Shown here: piece after piece, positions 43,867-54,697 of the stretch
Position numbering within the stretch: position 1 is the first letter of the stretch
How the letters are laid out: each line of letters opens with the position of its first letter
Assembly: GCF_002858765.1 (NCBI RefSeq)
Contig: NZ_PJRP01000008.1
Location: 124,001 to 188,000 of the forward strand
DNA length: 64,000 nucleotides
From: Cupriavidus pauculus
Lineage (GTDB): Bacteria > Pseudomonadota > Gammaproteobacteria > Burkholderiales > Burkholderiaceae
Reading direction: 5' to 3'
Notes under the pieces: generated by a model
Database searches by the model: none
What the model saw: only the letters and a program-made list of their open reading frames with translations
Told to the model about the DNA's origin: nothing
Position numbers and translations under genes: made by a program

Positions 43867-44886
43867 ATGGGTCTGATCGGATGGATGCGCGAGCGAAGCA
43901 CGCACGCTGACGAATACGACAAGCACGAAATGGCCGCACTCGCGGAGCGAGTCACACGGTTCAACCCCCGGCTGCGGCTGGTATCGCACTATGCGCGGCA
44001 GTTGCGGCCGGCCCTGGCGCGAGCCCTGACGCACGTGCGGGCACTGGTCCACGACGTGCCCGCGCCGCGCGACGCCAGCGACCACGCATGGGGCGTCGAC
44101 CCCTATATCCACGCCTTCTTCGGCACGCCGCACGACGTGGCGCTGACCTTCAGCCGGTCGCCCGAACTGCGGGAATTCTTCGGCATATCCCCGGCTACGC
44201 AGACGGCCACCGCCGTGCTGGGCATGACCATGACCGAACGGCGCACGCTGGGCGTGGCGCTGGAAGGCGATGTCATGCGATCCGACGTACCACAGACCAA
44301 CATCAGCTTCGGCGATCACCAGGTGACGATCATCGCCGACTCGGAAGCGGCCTTGCGCGACGAGATCGTGCACCGGATGTTCGACCAGTTGGCGCTGGAG
44401 TCCCTGGCCCGGTTCACCTCGGGCAAGTCGCGCCGCGACGAACTCGATCGCGAGCAGACGTTGCTGGTCGCGCGCCTGCGACTGTTCGAGCGCCAGGGCG
44501 CAGGCATGCGGTCGGTGGTGGGCGGCGATGCGCCGGTCAGCGCCGCCGAGGCCGCATCGCTGCGCGAACAGATCGCCAGCAACGAACAGGCGCTCTCCGA
44601 ACTGGGCGCGACACCGGGCACCCTGGAGCGGCAGCTCGAATGCCTGACCGAAACGCTCGCGGACGCGCCGGCCAGATTTTCCATCACGCATCGCCCGCTG
44701 CGCCTGAGCGCGACGAATGTGCTGCTGGCGCCGGACAGCACGACGCCGGCCAGTGACATCGATCTGCTGACCGCCCACGTGCCGGGCGATCCGCCGCTGG
44801 TGCGCGCGTTCACGCTGGTCAACTTCGCGCGCGGCGACATGGTGTCGCCACGCGCCCTGCTCGACGAGGCCGAGCGCTACCTTTGA
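43867..44886 (+). CDS. Conserved-looking protein of unknown function
   Basis: 339 residues; ATG is close to GGAG. I recognise no domain. There is no signal peptide or membrane helix. A globular N-terminal half (DPYIHAFFGTPHDVALTFSRS, FGDHQVTIIADSEAALRDEI) leads into a long charged helical stretch (about 185-265, rich in Glu/Arg/Gln) that may form a coiled coil. The composition matches its neighbours, so it is not obviously foreign. It stands alone, 175 bp before the lytic transglycosylase. Confidence 0.7.
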   Translation: MGLIGWMRERSTHADEYDKHEMAALAERVTRFNPRLRLVSHYARQLRPALARALTHVRALVHDVPAPRDASDHAWGVDPYIHAFFGTPHDVALTFSRSPELREFFGISPATQTATAVLGMTMTERRTLGVALEGDVMRSDVPQTNISFGDHQVTIIADSEAALRDEIVHRMFDQLALESLARFTSGKSRRDELDREQTLLVARLRLFERQGAGMRSVVGGDAPVSAAEAASLREQIASNEQALSELGATPGTLERQLECLTETLADAPARFSITHRPLRLSATNVLLAPDSTTPASDIDLLTAHVPGDPPLVRAFTLVNFARGDMVSPRALLDEAERYL

Positions 44887-45061
44887 AACGCGCCGATTTC
44901 CGCCGTCCGCATGTCCGGGTATGGCGCCCTTGCACCGTTACCAACGCCGCCTATGCTGTAGAAGAGTCGTAGCCAGCGCCGGACGCCGTCCATTGCCTGA
45001 CCACCAGACTGCCCACCGGCAGTGCCGGCCGGGCAGGACTCTGAACCGAACGGTGCATGTG

Positions 45062-46561
45062 ATGCTATCTGCGCGCCCATGGCTTAAGACCGCCCTTCTC
45101 GCCGTGGCTCTCTGGCTGTCTGGCACACTTTGCAGCGCAGTTTGGTCCGGACCTTCGCCAGCGCCGGCCTCGGCGCCGCCCGCCGCGGGCCCCGCCAGAA
45201 AGCTCGACCTGACCGTGAAGGCCTGGCGCGGCGACTTCGACGCGATGCTCGAACGCCGCGTGATCCGGGTGCTGGTGCCCTTCAGCCGCACGCTGTACTT
45301 CAATGACCGGGGGCAGGAGCGCGGGCTGACCGCCGACTTCGTGCGCGACTTCGAGCGGTTCATCAACAAGACCTATGCGGCACGGCTGGGCAAGCGCCCG
45401 GTGACGGTGGTGATGATCCCGACCACGCGCGACCGCCTGCTGCCGGCCCTCAATGAAGGGCTTGGCGATATCGCCGCCGGCAACCTGACCGTCACCGACG
45501 AGCGCCTGAAGCAGGTCGACTTCGTGACGGCCACTGCGCAGAAGCCCACCCGGGAACTGGTGCTGACGGGGCCGAAGTCTCCCGCCCTCGCCTCGCTCGA
45601 CGACCTGAGCGGCAAGACCGTGCACGTGCGCCGCCACAGCAGCTATTACGAAAGCCTGAATGCGCTCAACGGCCGCTTCGCCCAATCGCGCAAGCCGCCC
45701 ATGAAGATCGTGCTGCTGCCCGACGCGCTGGAAGACGAGGACGCGATGGAAATGCTGAACGTCGGCCTGCTGCAGATCCTGGTGGTGGACGACTGGAAGG
45801 CGCGCATGTGGGTGCAGATGCTGCCGCAGGTGAAGGTCCACGAGAACATGGCCGTGCGGGAAGGCGGGTATGTCGGCTGGGCCATGCGCAAGCAGAGCCC
45901 CCAGCTGCAGGCGGCGGTCAGCAACTTCTACGACAACTACATCAAGAAGCAGAGCATCGCGCAGATCCGGCTGAAGCAGTACATGCAGGGGATCAAGCAG
46001 ATCCACAGCAACGCCGAAAGCAGCGAGCTCAAGCGGTTCGCGGTGACCGTGGCCTTCTTTGAGAAGTATGGCCAGCAGTACCGCTTCGATCCGCTCATGC
46101 TGGCGGCGCAGGGCTTTCAGGAATCGCAGCTCAAGCAGGACGCCAAGAGCCGGGTCGGCGCGATCGGGATCATGCAGCTGATGCCCGCGACCGGCAAGGA
46201 ACTGAACGTGGGCAACATCAAGGTGGCCGAGTCGAACATCCATGCCGGCGCCAAGTACCTGGACCAGCTGATGACGCGCTACTTCAAGGATGCCAACTTC
46301 TCGGAGCTTGATCGGCCGCTGTTCGCTTTCGCCAGCTATAACGCCGGCCCCGGCAATATCGCGAAGATGCGCCAGCTGGCGGCGGAGCGCGGACTCAACC
46401 CCGATGTCTGGTTCAACAACGTCGAAATCGTCGTGGCAGAGAAAATCGGCATCGAGACCACGACCTACGTCCGGAACATCTACAAGTACTACGCGTCCTA
46501 CCGGCTGCTCAAGGACGCCGAGGCCCAGCGGCAGCGCGCGGTACAGCAGGTCAACCGCTGA
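45062..46561 (+). CDS. MltF-like membrane-bound lytic transglycosylase with amino-acid-binding-like domain
   Basis: 499 residues from ATG at 45062; nearby GTG codons are possible. An N-terminal hydrophobic signal or anchor is followed by a solute-binding domain (VIRVLVPFSRTLYFNDRGQERGLTADFV, about 65-290), then an SLT domain with catalytic Glu354 (GFQESQLKQDAKSRVGAIGIMQLMP) and FASYNAGPGNIAKMR. MltF cleaves peptidoglycan glycan strands, giving 1,6-anhydro ends, and its first domain senses muropeptides. No lipobox is evident. Confidence 0.9.
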   Translation: MLSARPWLKTALLAVALWLSGTLCSAVWSGPSPAPASAPPAAGPARKLDLTVKAWRGDFDAMLERRVIRVLVPFSRTLYFNDRGQERGLTADFVRDFERFINKTYAARLGKRPVTVVMIPTTRDRLLPALNEGLGDIAAGNLTVTDERLKQVDFVTATAQKPTRELVLTGPKSPALASLDDLSGKTVHVRRHSSYYESLNALNGRFAQSRKPPMKIVLLPDALEDEDAMEMLNVGLLQILVVDDWKARMWVQMLPQVKVHENMAVREGGYVGWAMRKQSPQLQAAVSNFYDNYIKKQSIAQIRLKQYMQGIKQIHSNAESSELKRFAVTVAFFEKYGQQYRFDPLMLAAQGFQESQLKQDAKSRVGAIGIMQLMPATGKELNVGNIKVAESNIHAGAKYLDQLMTRYFKDANFSELDRPLFAFASYNAGPGNIAKMRQLAAERGLNPDVWFNNVEIVVAEKIGIETTTYVRNIYKYYASYRLLKDAEAQRQRAVQQVNR

Positions 46562-46594
46562 ACCGCACTGGCGCCGGGGCTCCCGTGCGCCGCC

Positions 46595-48328
46595 TTACAG
46601 GGCCACCGGGCTGGCGCTGGCGCCATTCACGCTCTCGGGCACGAAGCGCCCCAGCACATGGCCGGACATGCCCTTGGCCAGTTCCTCCTCGCCATAGAAC
46701 ACGGTGCCCAGCCCTTCCTTGCGCAGCAGCTTCGACTCGTCTTCGCTATGCGTGCGCAGCACGACCTCGACATGCGGATTGAGCGTGCGGGCCGTCTCCA
46801 CCATCTGCCGCACGTACAGCGGTTCCGGCACGGCCACCACCAGCATGGCCGCATGGGCGATATGCGCCTGGATCAGCACGGCCGGGTCGGCCGCGTTGCC
46901 CGACACCGCCGCAAAGCCAGCCTTGCGCAGGCTCTCCACGAGTTCGCGGTTTTCGTCGGCAATCACGAACGGGATGCCGCGATCCTGCATCGCCTTGGCA
47001 ATGCGGCGACCCACGCGGCCGTAGCCTACCAGCACCACCTGGCCCTGCAGATACTTGCGCTCGGTCGTGACCGGCAGTTCGGCATACGGATCGCCGCGTT
47101 GCTCAAGGTTGCGCGCCATCGACGAACGCGCCAGGATCCAGCGCCGCACGGGCTCCAGCGCCGCAAACAGCAGCGGATTCAGGGCGATGGAGATCAGCGC
47201 GCCGGCCAGGATCAGGCTCATGCCCTCTTCGGGCAGCAGGCCGAGCGTCACGCCAAGCCCCGCCAGGATGAACGAGAACTCGCCAATCTGCGCCAGGCTG
47301 GCCGACACCGTCAGCGCCGTGTTGAGCGGGTAGCGGAACGCCAGCACCAGCGCGAAGGCGGCCAGCGACTTGCCCACCACGATGACGGCCACTACCGCCA
47401 GCACGTGCAGGGGCTGCTCCACCAGGATCTCCGGCTTGAACAGCATGCCGACGGAAACGAAGAACAGCACCGAGAACGCATCGCGCAGCGGCAGCGATTC
47501 TTCGGCGGCACGATGACTGAATTGCGATTCGCGCATCACCATGCCGGCAAAGAAGGCGCCGAGCGCAAACGACACGCTGAAAATCTCCGCCGCACCGAAC
47601 GCGATGCCGATCGCCACCGCCACCACCGCCAGCGTGAACAGCTCGCGCGAGCCGGTCTTGGCCACCTGCCACAGCAGCCACGGCAACACCCGACGCCCGG
47701 CGATCAGCATCAGCGCGATAAAGGCCACCACCTGCAGCAACGTCTGGAACACCGTCATGCCGATCGACTGCGAGGCCTGCGCTTCGGCGTTCACCGTCCC
47801 GCCCAGCAGCCCGGCCAGCGGCGGCAGCAGCACGAGCACCAGCACCGTTGCCAGATCCTCGACCACCAGCCAGCCCACCGCGATGCGCCCGTTCATGGTT
47901 TCCAGCACACCGCGGCTTTCCAGCGCCTTCAGCAGCACGACCGTGCTGGCGCACGACAGCGACAGCCCGAAGATCAGCCCGGTGCCCCAATGCCAGCCCC
48001 AGCCCCAGCCGATGGCCATGCCCAGCAGCGTGGCAATACCCATCTGTACCACCGCTCCCGGTATGGCAATGCGCTTCACGGCGAGCAGGTCGCTCAACGA
48101 GAAATGCAGGCCCACGCCGAACATCAGCAGCATTACGCCGATCTCGGACAACTGGGCAGCCAGGTGGACATCCGCGACGAAACCCGGGGTGCCGGGGCCA
48201 ATGATGATGCCCGACACGAGATAGCCGACCAGCGCCGGAATCTTCATGCGCTCCGCGAGAAATCCGAGCACAAGCGCGATACCAAAGCCTGCGGCGAGCG
48301 TGGTGATGAGGGTCAGGTTGTGATCCAT
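46595..48328 (-). CDS. Kef-type (YbaL-like) cation:proton antiporter with TrkA-N domain
   Basis: 577 residues: about 12 hydrophobic helices of the CPA2 antiporter domain (to about residue 390), then a cytosolic RCK/TrkA-N nucleotide-binding domain starting GQVVLVGYGRVGRRIAKAM. The motif LVVEDLATVLVLVLLP holds the conserved acidic pair of the transport site. It probably exchanges K+ or Na+ for protons under redox or pH control. No KefF/KefG partner is adjacent. It is convergent with the transglycosylase. Confidence 0.93.
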   Translation of the reverse strand: MDHNLTLITTLAAGFGIALVLGFLAERMKIPALVGYLVSGIIIGPGTPGFVADVHLAAQLSEIGVMLLMFGVGLHFSLSDLLAVKRIAIPGAVVQMGIATLLGMAIGWGWGWHWGTGLIFGLSLSCASTVVLLKALESRGVLETMNGRIAVGWLVVEDLATVLVLVLLPPLAGLLGGTVNAEAQASQSIGMTVFQTLLQVVAFIALMLIAGRRVLPWLLWQVAKTGSRELFTLAVVAVAIGIAFGAAEIFSVSFALGAFFAGMVMRESQFSHRAAEESLPLRDAFSVLFFVSVGMLFKPEILVEQPLHVLAVVAVIVVGKSLAAFALVLAFRYPLNTALTVSASLAQIGEFSFILAGLGVTLGLLPEEGMSLILAGALISIALNPLLFAALEPVRRWILARSSMARNLEQRGDPYAELPVTTERKYLQGQVVLVGYGRVGRRIAKAMQDRGIPFVIADENRELVESLRKAGFAAVSGNAADPAVLIQAHIAHAAMLVVAVPEPLYVRQMVETARTLNPHVEVVLRTHSEDESKLLRKEGLGTVFYGEEELAKGMSGHVLGRFVPESVNGASASPVAL

Positions 48329-48441
48329 GGGTCAGGGGCGTCCGGGAGGTCAAGCGGCAAAGGGGCGTTCACGAATTGTAACTGCCATGCCGGCATTGCA
48401 TCGCGAACCCTTGCCTGGCATGCATGATCCGGCCCCTTATC

Positions 48442-48482
48442 GCACGACAGTGCGGCACGACAATGCGGCACGGCAACGTGCG
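48442..48482. repeat. 13-bp tandem repeat, three copies
   Basis: GCACGACAGTGCG, GCACGACAATGCG and a 15-base variant GCACGGCAACGTGCG follow one another. Each has short internal dyad symmetry (GCAC...GTGC). They lie about 115-155 bp upstream of the antiporter start and downstream of the 48537 gene stop. Confidence 0.5.
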
Positions 48483-48536
48483 CCACCATGGCGCCGGTGT
48501 ACCGTCGCGCCGCCGATGCGGCCGGGCCCGACCTGA

Positions 48537-49349
48537 CTACCGGGTGCCGGACTCGCCGTTCTCGATGATCGGCCGCAGCAACGTGAAGTCGTTGGGATAG
48601 AACGGCGGCACCGCCGAGGGGCTCTTCTTGCGCGCCACTTCCACGAACGGGCGGTCCGCTTCGATGGCCAGCATCAGGTCGAACCGTTTGACGCCCGCAG
48701 CCTTGGCGCGTTCCACATCGCGCTCGCTCTTGGCGCGATAGGCAATGGTTCGCATCAACAGGTCATAGAGCAGCCGTGGCCGGCGCTCCACGGCCAGTTC
48801 CGCATCGTGGCGGCGCCTTTCCAGCACCGCCTGCCACAGCGCGGACGCTTCCAGTCCGGCGGTGTGCTCGGCCAGCGCAACCAGTTGCACCTTGCCGGTG
48901 CGCGGCGAGTACGCGACACCCTGCGCGTCCAGGAATGCACGGATGTCCGGCATCCGCTGGCCAAGCAGTTCCTCGGTCCGGGTCTTTGCCTTCTGGGGCA
49001 GGTCGATGTCGGTCCAGTGCGAAGGGAACGCACCCATCTCGGCAAAAATGACCGCCCAGTCGTCGTACTCGGTCCACGTCCAGTCGCGCCCCCTGAAGTA
49101 CCCCGCATACACCTGCTCGAAGTACCCCGCCATGTTCAGGCCGTCGGAACCGCTGCGCTTGACGATGTCGAGAATCTCGGCGGCGTCGGCCTGGGAGATG
49201 CCGACCACGTTCTCCATCACGCGATTGAAGACGCGCTCGTAGGAACTGGTTGTATCCTGAACATACAACGCAGCCGGCGCGGCCTTCGGCACCGGAATGG
49301 CTTCAGCCGGACCGCGTCGGGCCTTGCGAAAGAATTTGAATACTCCCAC
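48537..49349 (-). CDS. Protein of unknown function
   Basis: 270 residues from GTG at 49349; ATG at 49406 would add 19 residues but crowds the divergent gene start. I recognise no domain. The N-terminus VGVFKFFRKARR is basic and may contact membrane or nucleic acid. The body is helical with many Trp/Tyr (RDWTWTEYDDWAVIF), and LSELTG-like regularity is absent. Divergent from the ClpP-like/LprI fusion with an 80-bp gap. Confidence 0.6.
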   Translation of the reverse strand: MGVFKFFRKARRGPAEAIPVPKAAPAALYVQDTTSSYERVFNRVMENVVGISQADAAEILDIVKRSGSDGLNMAGYFEQVYAGYFRGRDWTWTEYDDWAVIFAEMGAFPSHWTDIDLPQKAKTRTEELLGQRMPDIRAFLDAQGVAYSPRTGKVQLVALAEHTAGLEASALWQAVLERRRHDAELAVERRPRLLYDLLMRTIAYRAKSERDVERAKAAGVKRFDLMLAIEADRPFVEVARKKSPSAVPPFYPNDFTLLRPIIENGESGTR

Positions 49350-49429
49350 TTCTCTTATGTGTGCCACGGGCAACACTATATCGGTTGATTCGTGACATTT
49401 TTGCATATTTGCAAGAAAACGAGGCGGCG

Positions 49430-50341
49430 ATGCGATCTGCCGATAGCCATGCCGGGCAAGCCGGGCTAGCACCCTTCCTGCACGCCTTGCGCGCACTGCT
49501 GCTCCTGGCTGGCGGCTTTTTCTCGGCCAGCGCACCGGCCATGGACTTCCGCATCTACCACCAGCCCGAGCTGAACCGGCGGATGATTGTTGGCGAGGGG
49601 CGTATCGAGGATGGCGACGCAGACAAGTTCCGGGCAGTGGCCCGGATCGCCGATCGCGACGACGAGGGCCTGGTCACCCTGATCCTGGACAGCCCCGGCG
49701 GCAACGTGGAAGCCGCCTTCCGGCTGGTCGACGCGATGGACAAGGTGCATGTCTACACGGCGGTGCCGGACAGTGCCCGATGCGCGTCGGCATGTGCGTC
49801 GATCGTCTTCGCCTCGGGAGAACGCCGCAGCGTCCTGGGCTCCGGGTTGCTGGGATTCCACAGCTGCTACAAGCGCCAGGGATCGACCCTGCTTTCAGAC
49901 TCCCTGTGCAACGAGATCGTGGCGGCAAACGCGATGCAGCGCGGCGTGACCCATGCCGCCATCAACCGGTTCGTGGCGGACCACGGCGCGAAGGACATGG
50001 CATGGGTCGGCCGCAACGTCGTGTGCAGGTCCCTGCAAGGGCTGTGCAAGCCGGGCCGCGTCGAAAATCGGACCGACACCCACGCAGCGCTTGCGCGCAG
50101 CTTCGATTGCAGCCGGCTCACCTCCATGGCGTCGCAACTGATATGCGGCGATACCGATCTTGCGCGCGCCGACAAGGAACTTGCCGACCTGTACGGCCGC
50201 AAGCTCGCGTCCAGCGCCAACAAGACGCGCGTCAGGGACGACCAGCGATCCTGGCTGCGCGACGAGCGGAACCGCTGCAGCGACAAGGCTTGCCTGCAGC
50301 GCGCCTATCGCAGCCGGATCGAGGCGTTGAAGCGGGCGTGA
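49430..50341 (+). CDS. Exported ClpP/crotonase-like domain fused to an LprI-like domain
   Basis: 303 residues from ATG at 49430 (GAGG five bases upstream). The hydrophobic N-terminus (about 15-38) is a signal or anchor. Residues about 40-210 resemble periplasmic ClpP-fold proteins of the COG3904 type: TLILDSPGGNVEAAFRLVDAM and CASACASIVFASG. Residues about 222-300 match the lysozyme-inhibitor LprI/DUF1311 pattern: SFDCSRLTSMASQLICGD, ADKELADLYGRKL, QRSWLRDERNRC. It may act on, or protect, periplasmic targets. An 8-bp tandem repeat begins eight bases after the stop. Confidence 0.75.
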   Translation: MRSADSHAGQAGLAPFLHALRALLLLAGGFFSASAPAMDFRIYHQPELNRRMIVGEGRIEDGDADKFRAVARIADRDDEGLVTLILDSPGGNVEAAFRLVDAMDKVHVYTAVPDSARCASACASIVFASGERRSVLGSGLLGFHSCYKRQGSTLLSDSLCNEIVAANAMQRGVTHAAINRFVADHGAKDMAWVGRNVVCRSLQGLCKPGRVENRTDTHAALARSFDCSRLTSMASQLICGDTDLARADKELADLYGRKLASSANKTRVRDDQRSWLRDERNRCSDKACLQRAYRSRIEALKRA

Positions 50342-50348
50342 CAAGCCC

Positions 50349-50421
50349 ACCGCCCTACCGGCCTACCGCCGTACCGCCCTACCGCCCTACCGCCCTACCG
50401 CCCTACCGCCCTACCCGCCCT
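50349..50421. repeat. 8-bp tandem repeat (ACCGCCCT), about nine units
   Basis: Eight contiguous units at 50349-50412, five of them identical and adjacent at the 3' end, plus a ninth with one extra C. It begins eight bases after the stop of the fusion gene. Such microsatellites change length by slippage, but here it is outside any supported coding sequence. Confidence 0.85.
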
Positions 50422-50460
50422 CGGTCTGGCGGCGCAGCCCTTGCGCCCCCAACTTCCCGG

Positions 50461-50751
50461 CTAGTACTTGATATCCCGCGCCGCTTCCCGGCCGCCCTGC
50501 TTGGTCTGCCGCTTGTCCTGCCGGCATGCCGAATTGCTCTTCTGGTCGGCGGCGCGACAATCCTGCTTGGTCTCGCGCGAACCCTGGCGCGTATCCTGGC
50601 GCACGTCGCGCCCCTGGCGCCGCTGCTGGGCCTGCTCGGTGGCCCACGTGGGCGTGGCAGGCAGCGCGACCACCAGCGCCAGCCATGCCAGCACGCAGGC
50701 CTTCGCATGGCGCCTGGCTTGGCCTTTCCCCTGACAGTTTCCGTTACGCAT
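50461..50751 (-). CDS. Small exported Arg/Gln-rich protein
   Basis: 96 residues from ATG at 50751 (a GTG directly upstream is also possible; GAGG precedes both). A signal peptide with a basic start ends near PTWATE. The mature 58 residues are made almost wholly of Arg, Gln, Lys, Asp, Ala and Gly, with two Cys (KQDCRAAD, SACRQDK) and an R-Q-D/R-Q-G quasi-repeat. It would be a very basic, possibly disordered periplasmic protein. I recognise no function. Confidence 0.65.
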   Translation of the reverse strand: MRNGNCQGKGQARRHAKACVLAWLALVVALPATPTWATEQAQQRRQGRDVRQDTRQGSRETKQDCRAADQKSNSACRQDKRQTKQGGREAARDIKY

Positions 50752-52879
<2,128 letters not shown>

Positions 52880-52941
52880 GCCCGTTCCCCGCGACCATCC
52901 CGTCTCGCCGCAAACGCTGAGGTCCGACAAGGAGCATTACC

Positions 52942-54630
52942 ATGACGTGGTTCGTTGATACGCTCAAGGCCTACCCGGAGATCGCCATCTTCCTGGCGCT
53001 GGGTATTGGCTACTGGGTGGGCGGAAAGAGCTTCAAGGGGTTCAGCCTGGGCGCTGTGACGTCCACGCTGCTGGTGGCCATCGTCATCGGCATCCTCGGC
53101 GTGAAGATCTCCGCGAACGTGAAGTCGGTCTTCTTCCTGATGTTCCTGTTCGCGGTCGGCTACGGGGTGGGTCCGCAGTTCGTGCGCGGCATCGCCAAGG
53201 ACGGGGTGCCGCAAGCGATCTTCGCGGTCATCATGGCGGTGCTGTCGCTTGCTGCATCCGTGGTAGCCGCCATGGTCGCCGGGTACGACCTCGGCTCCGC
53301 GGCGGGCCTGTTCGCCGGATCGCAGACCATTTCGGCGTCGATGGGCCTGGCCACCGACGCCATCAACCGGCTCGGGCGCTCGCCGGAAGAAACCAAGATG
53401 CTGCTGGACGGCATGCCGATTGCCTATGCGGTGACGTACATCTTCGGCACGGTGGGATCGGCCATCGTCCTGGCCCAGATCGGGCCCAAGCTGCTGGGCA
53501 TCGATCTCGTGGCCGCCTGCAAGGATTACGAACGGATGCTGGGGGCCGGGTCGGCCGGGGGCTCCGGCACCGAATGGCACGAGTTCGAGGTGCGCGCCTA
53601 CTCCGTGGCACCCGACAGCCCGTTCATCGGCAAGTCGGTGGGCGAGTTGGAAGCCGGCACGCACGACGGTGTGCGCGCCTTCATCGAACGCATCCGGCGC
53701 GACGGCAAGATCATCGAGGTAGACCAGCACACGCTGATCGAAGGGGGCGACGTGGTCGCCATCGGCGGCAAGCGCGACCAGCTGATCGCGCGCCTGGGCC
53801 CCAGCGGCCGCGAGGTGGACGATGCGGAACTGCTCAACATCCACACCGAAGGCGTCGACATCTACATCACCAACAAGGAAGTCGACGGCAAGCCGCTGCA
53901 AGAACTGGCGCGCTGGCCCGGCGCGCGCGGCGTATTCCTCAAGAAGATCAAGCGCGGCCCGACCGAGACCGTGATCCCCGTGTTGCCCAAGACCCAGCTC
54001 TATCGGGGCGACGTGATTACGCTGGTGGGCCGCACGCAGGACATCAACGCCACCGCCAAGCAGTTGGGCTATGTGGACCGCCCCACCACGGTCACCGACG
54101 TCGCCTTCGTCTCGCTGGCCATCACGGTCGGCGCGCTGATCGGTGCCATCGTAATCAAGGTGGCGGACATTCCGTTGACGATCTCCACGGCGGGCGGCTC
54201 GCTGATCGCCGGCATCATCTTCGGCTGGTTCCGCGCCATCCATCCCACGTTCGGCCGCATTCCCGAGCCCACGCTCTGGTTCATGAACTCGGTGGGCCTG
54301 AACGTCTTTATCGCGGTGGTAGGCATCTCGGCCGGTCCAGGCTTCATCGCCGGGCTGCAAAAGCTGGGCGTCAGCCTGTTCCTGTGGGGCATCTTCGCCA
54401 CCGCCGTGCCGCTGATCATCGGCATGTTCCTGGCCAAGTACGTGTTCCGCTTCCACCCGGCGCTGATCCTGGGCATCTGCGCCGGTGCGCGAACCACCAC
54501 GGCGGCGCTGGGGATGGTGTGCGAAGCGGCCAAGAGCCAGGTGCCCGGGCTGGGCTATACCGTGACGTACGCGGTGGGCAACACGCTGCTGACCATCTGG
54601 GGAATGGTGGTGATCATGATCCTGTCCTGA
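52942..54630 (+). CDS. aspT: Aspartate:alanine antiporter AspT
   Basis: 562 residues; AGGAG precedes ATG. There are two hydrophobic halves (about 1-185 and 385-562) around a soluble centre with two RCK_C/TrkA-C-like domains (about 208-370), the AAEx family layout. Conserved stretches include [21 protein letters not shown] and [19 protein letters not shown]. It swaps external aspartate (-1) for internal alanine (0), which is electrogenic and, with AspD, gives proton motive force and acid resistance. It ends at a strong hairpin. Confidence 0.95.
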   Translation: MTWFVDTLKAYPEIAIFLALGIGYWVGGKSFKGFSLGAVTSTLLVAIVIGILGVKISANVKSVFFLMFLFAVGYGVGPQFVRGIAKDGVPQAIFAVIMAVLSLAASVVAAMVAGYDLGSAAGLFAGSQTISASMGLATDAINRLGRSPEETKMLLDGMPIAYAVTYIFGTVGSAIVLAQIGPKLLGIDLVAACKDYERMLGAGSAGGSGTEWHEFEVRAYSVAPDSPFIGKSVGELEAGTHDGVRAFIERIRRDGKIIEVDQHTLIEGGDVVAIGGKRDQLIARLGPSGREVDDAELLNIHTEGVDIYITNKEVDGKPLQELARWPGARGVFLKKIKRGPTETVIPVLPKTQLYRGDVITLVGRTQDINATAKQLGYVDRPTTVTDVAFVSLAITVGALIGAIVIKVADIPLTISTAGGSLIAGIIFGWFRAIHPTFGRIPEPTLWFMNSVGLNVFIAVVGISAGPGFIAGLQKLGVSLFLWGIFATAVPLIIGMFLAKYVFRFHPALILGICAGARTTTAALGMVCEAAKSQVPGLGYTVTYAVGNTLLTIWGMVVIMILS

Positions 54631-54646
54631 CCGCTTGAGGAAAGCA

Positions 54647-54677
54647 GGCGCCGGGCCACCGCATCGGGCCCGGCGCC
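54647..54677. terminator. Bidirectional hairpin between aspT and a Bug gene
   Basis: A perfect 11-bp stem, GGCGCCGGGCC (54647-54657) and GGCCCGGCGCC (54667-54677), with a 9-base loop, lies between convergent genes. There is no long U-tract. Confidence 0.6.
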
Positions 54678-54697
54678 AGCCATCCCAGCCGCACAGG

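Noticed and set aside
50349..50421. CRISPR array
   Set aside because: The units are 8 bp and contiguous with no spacers; it is a microsatellite.
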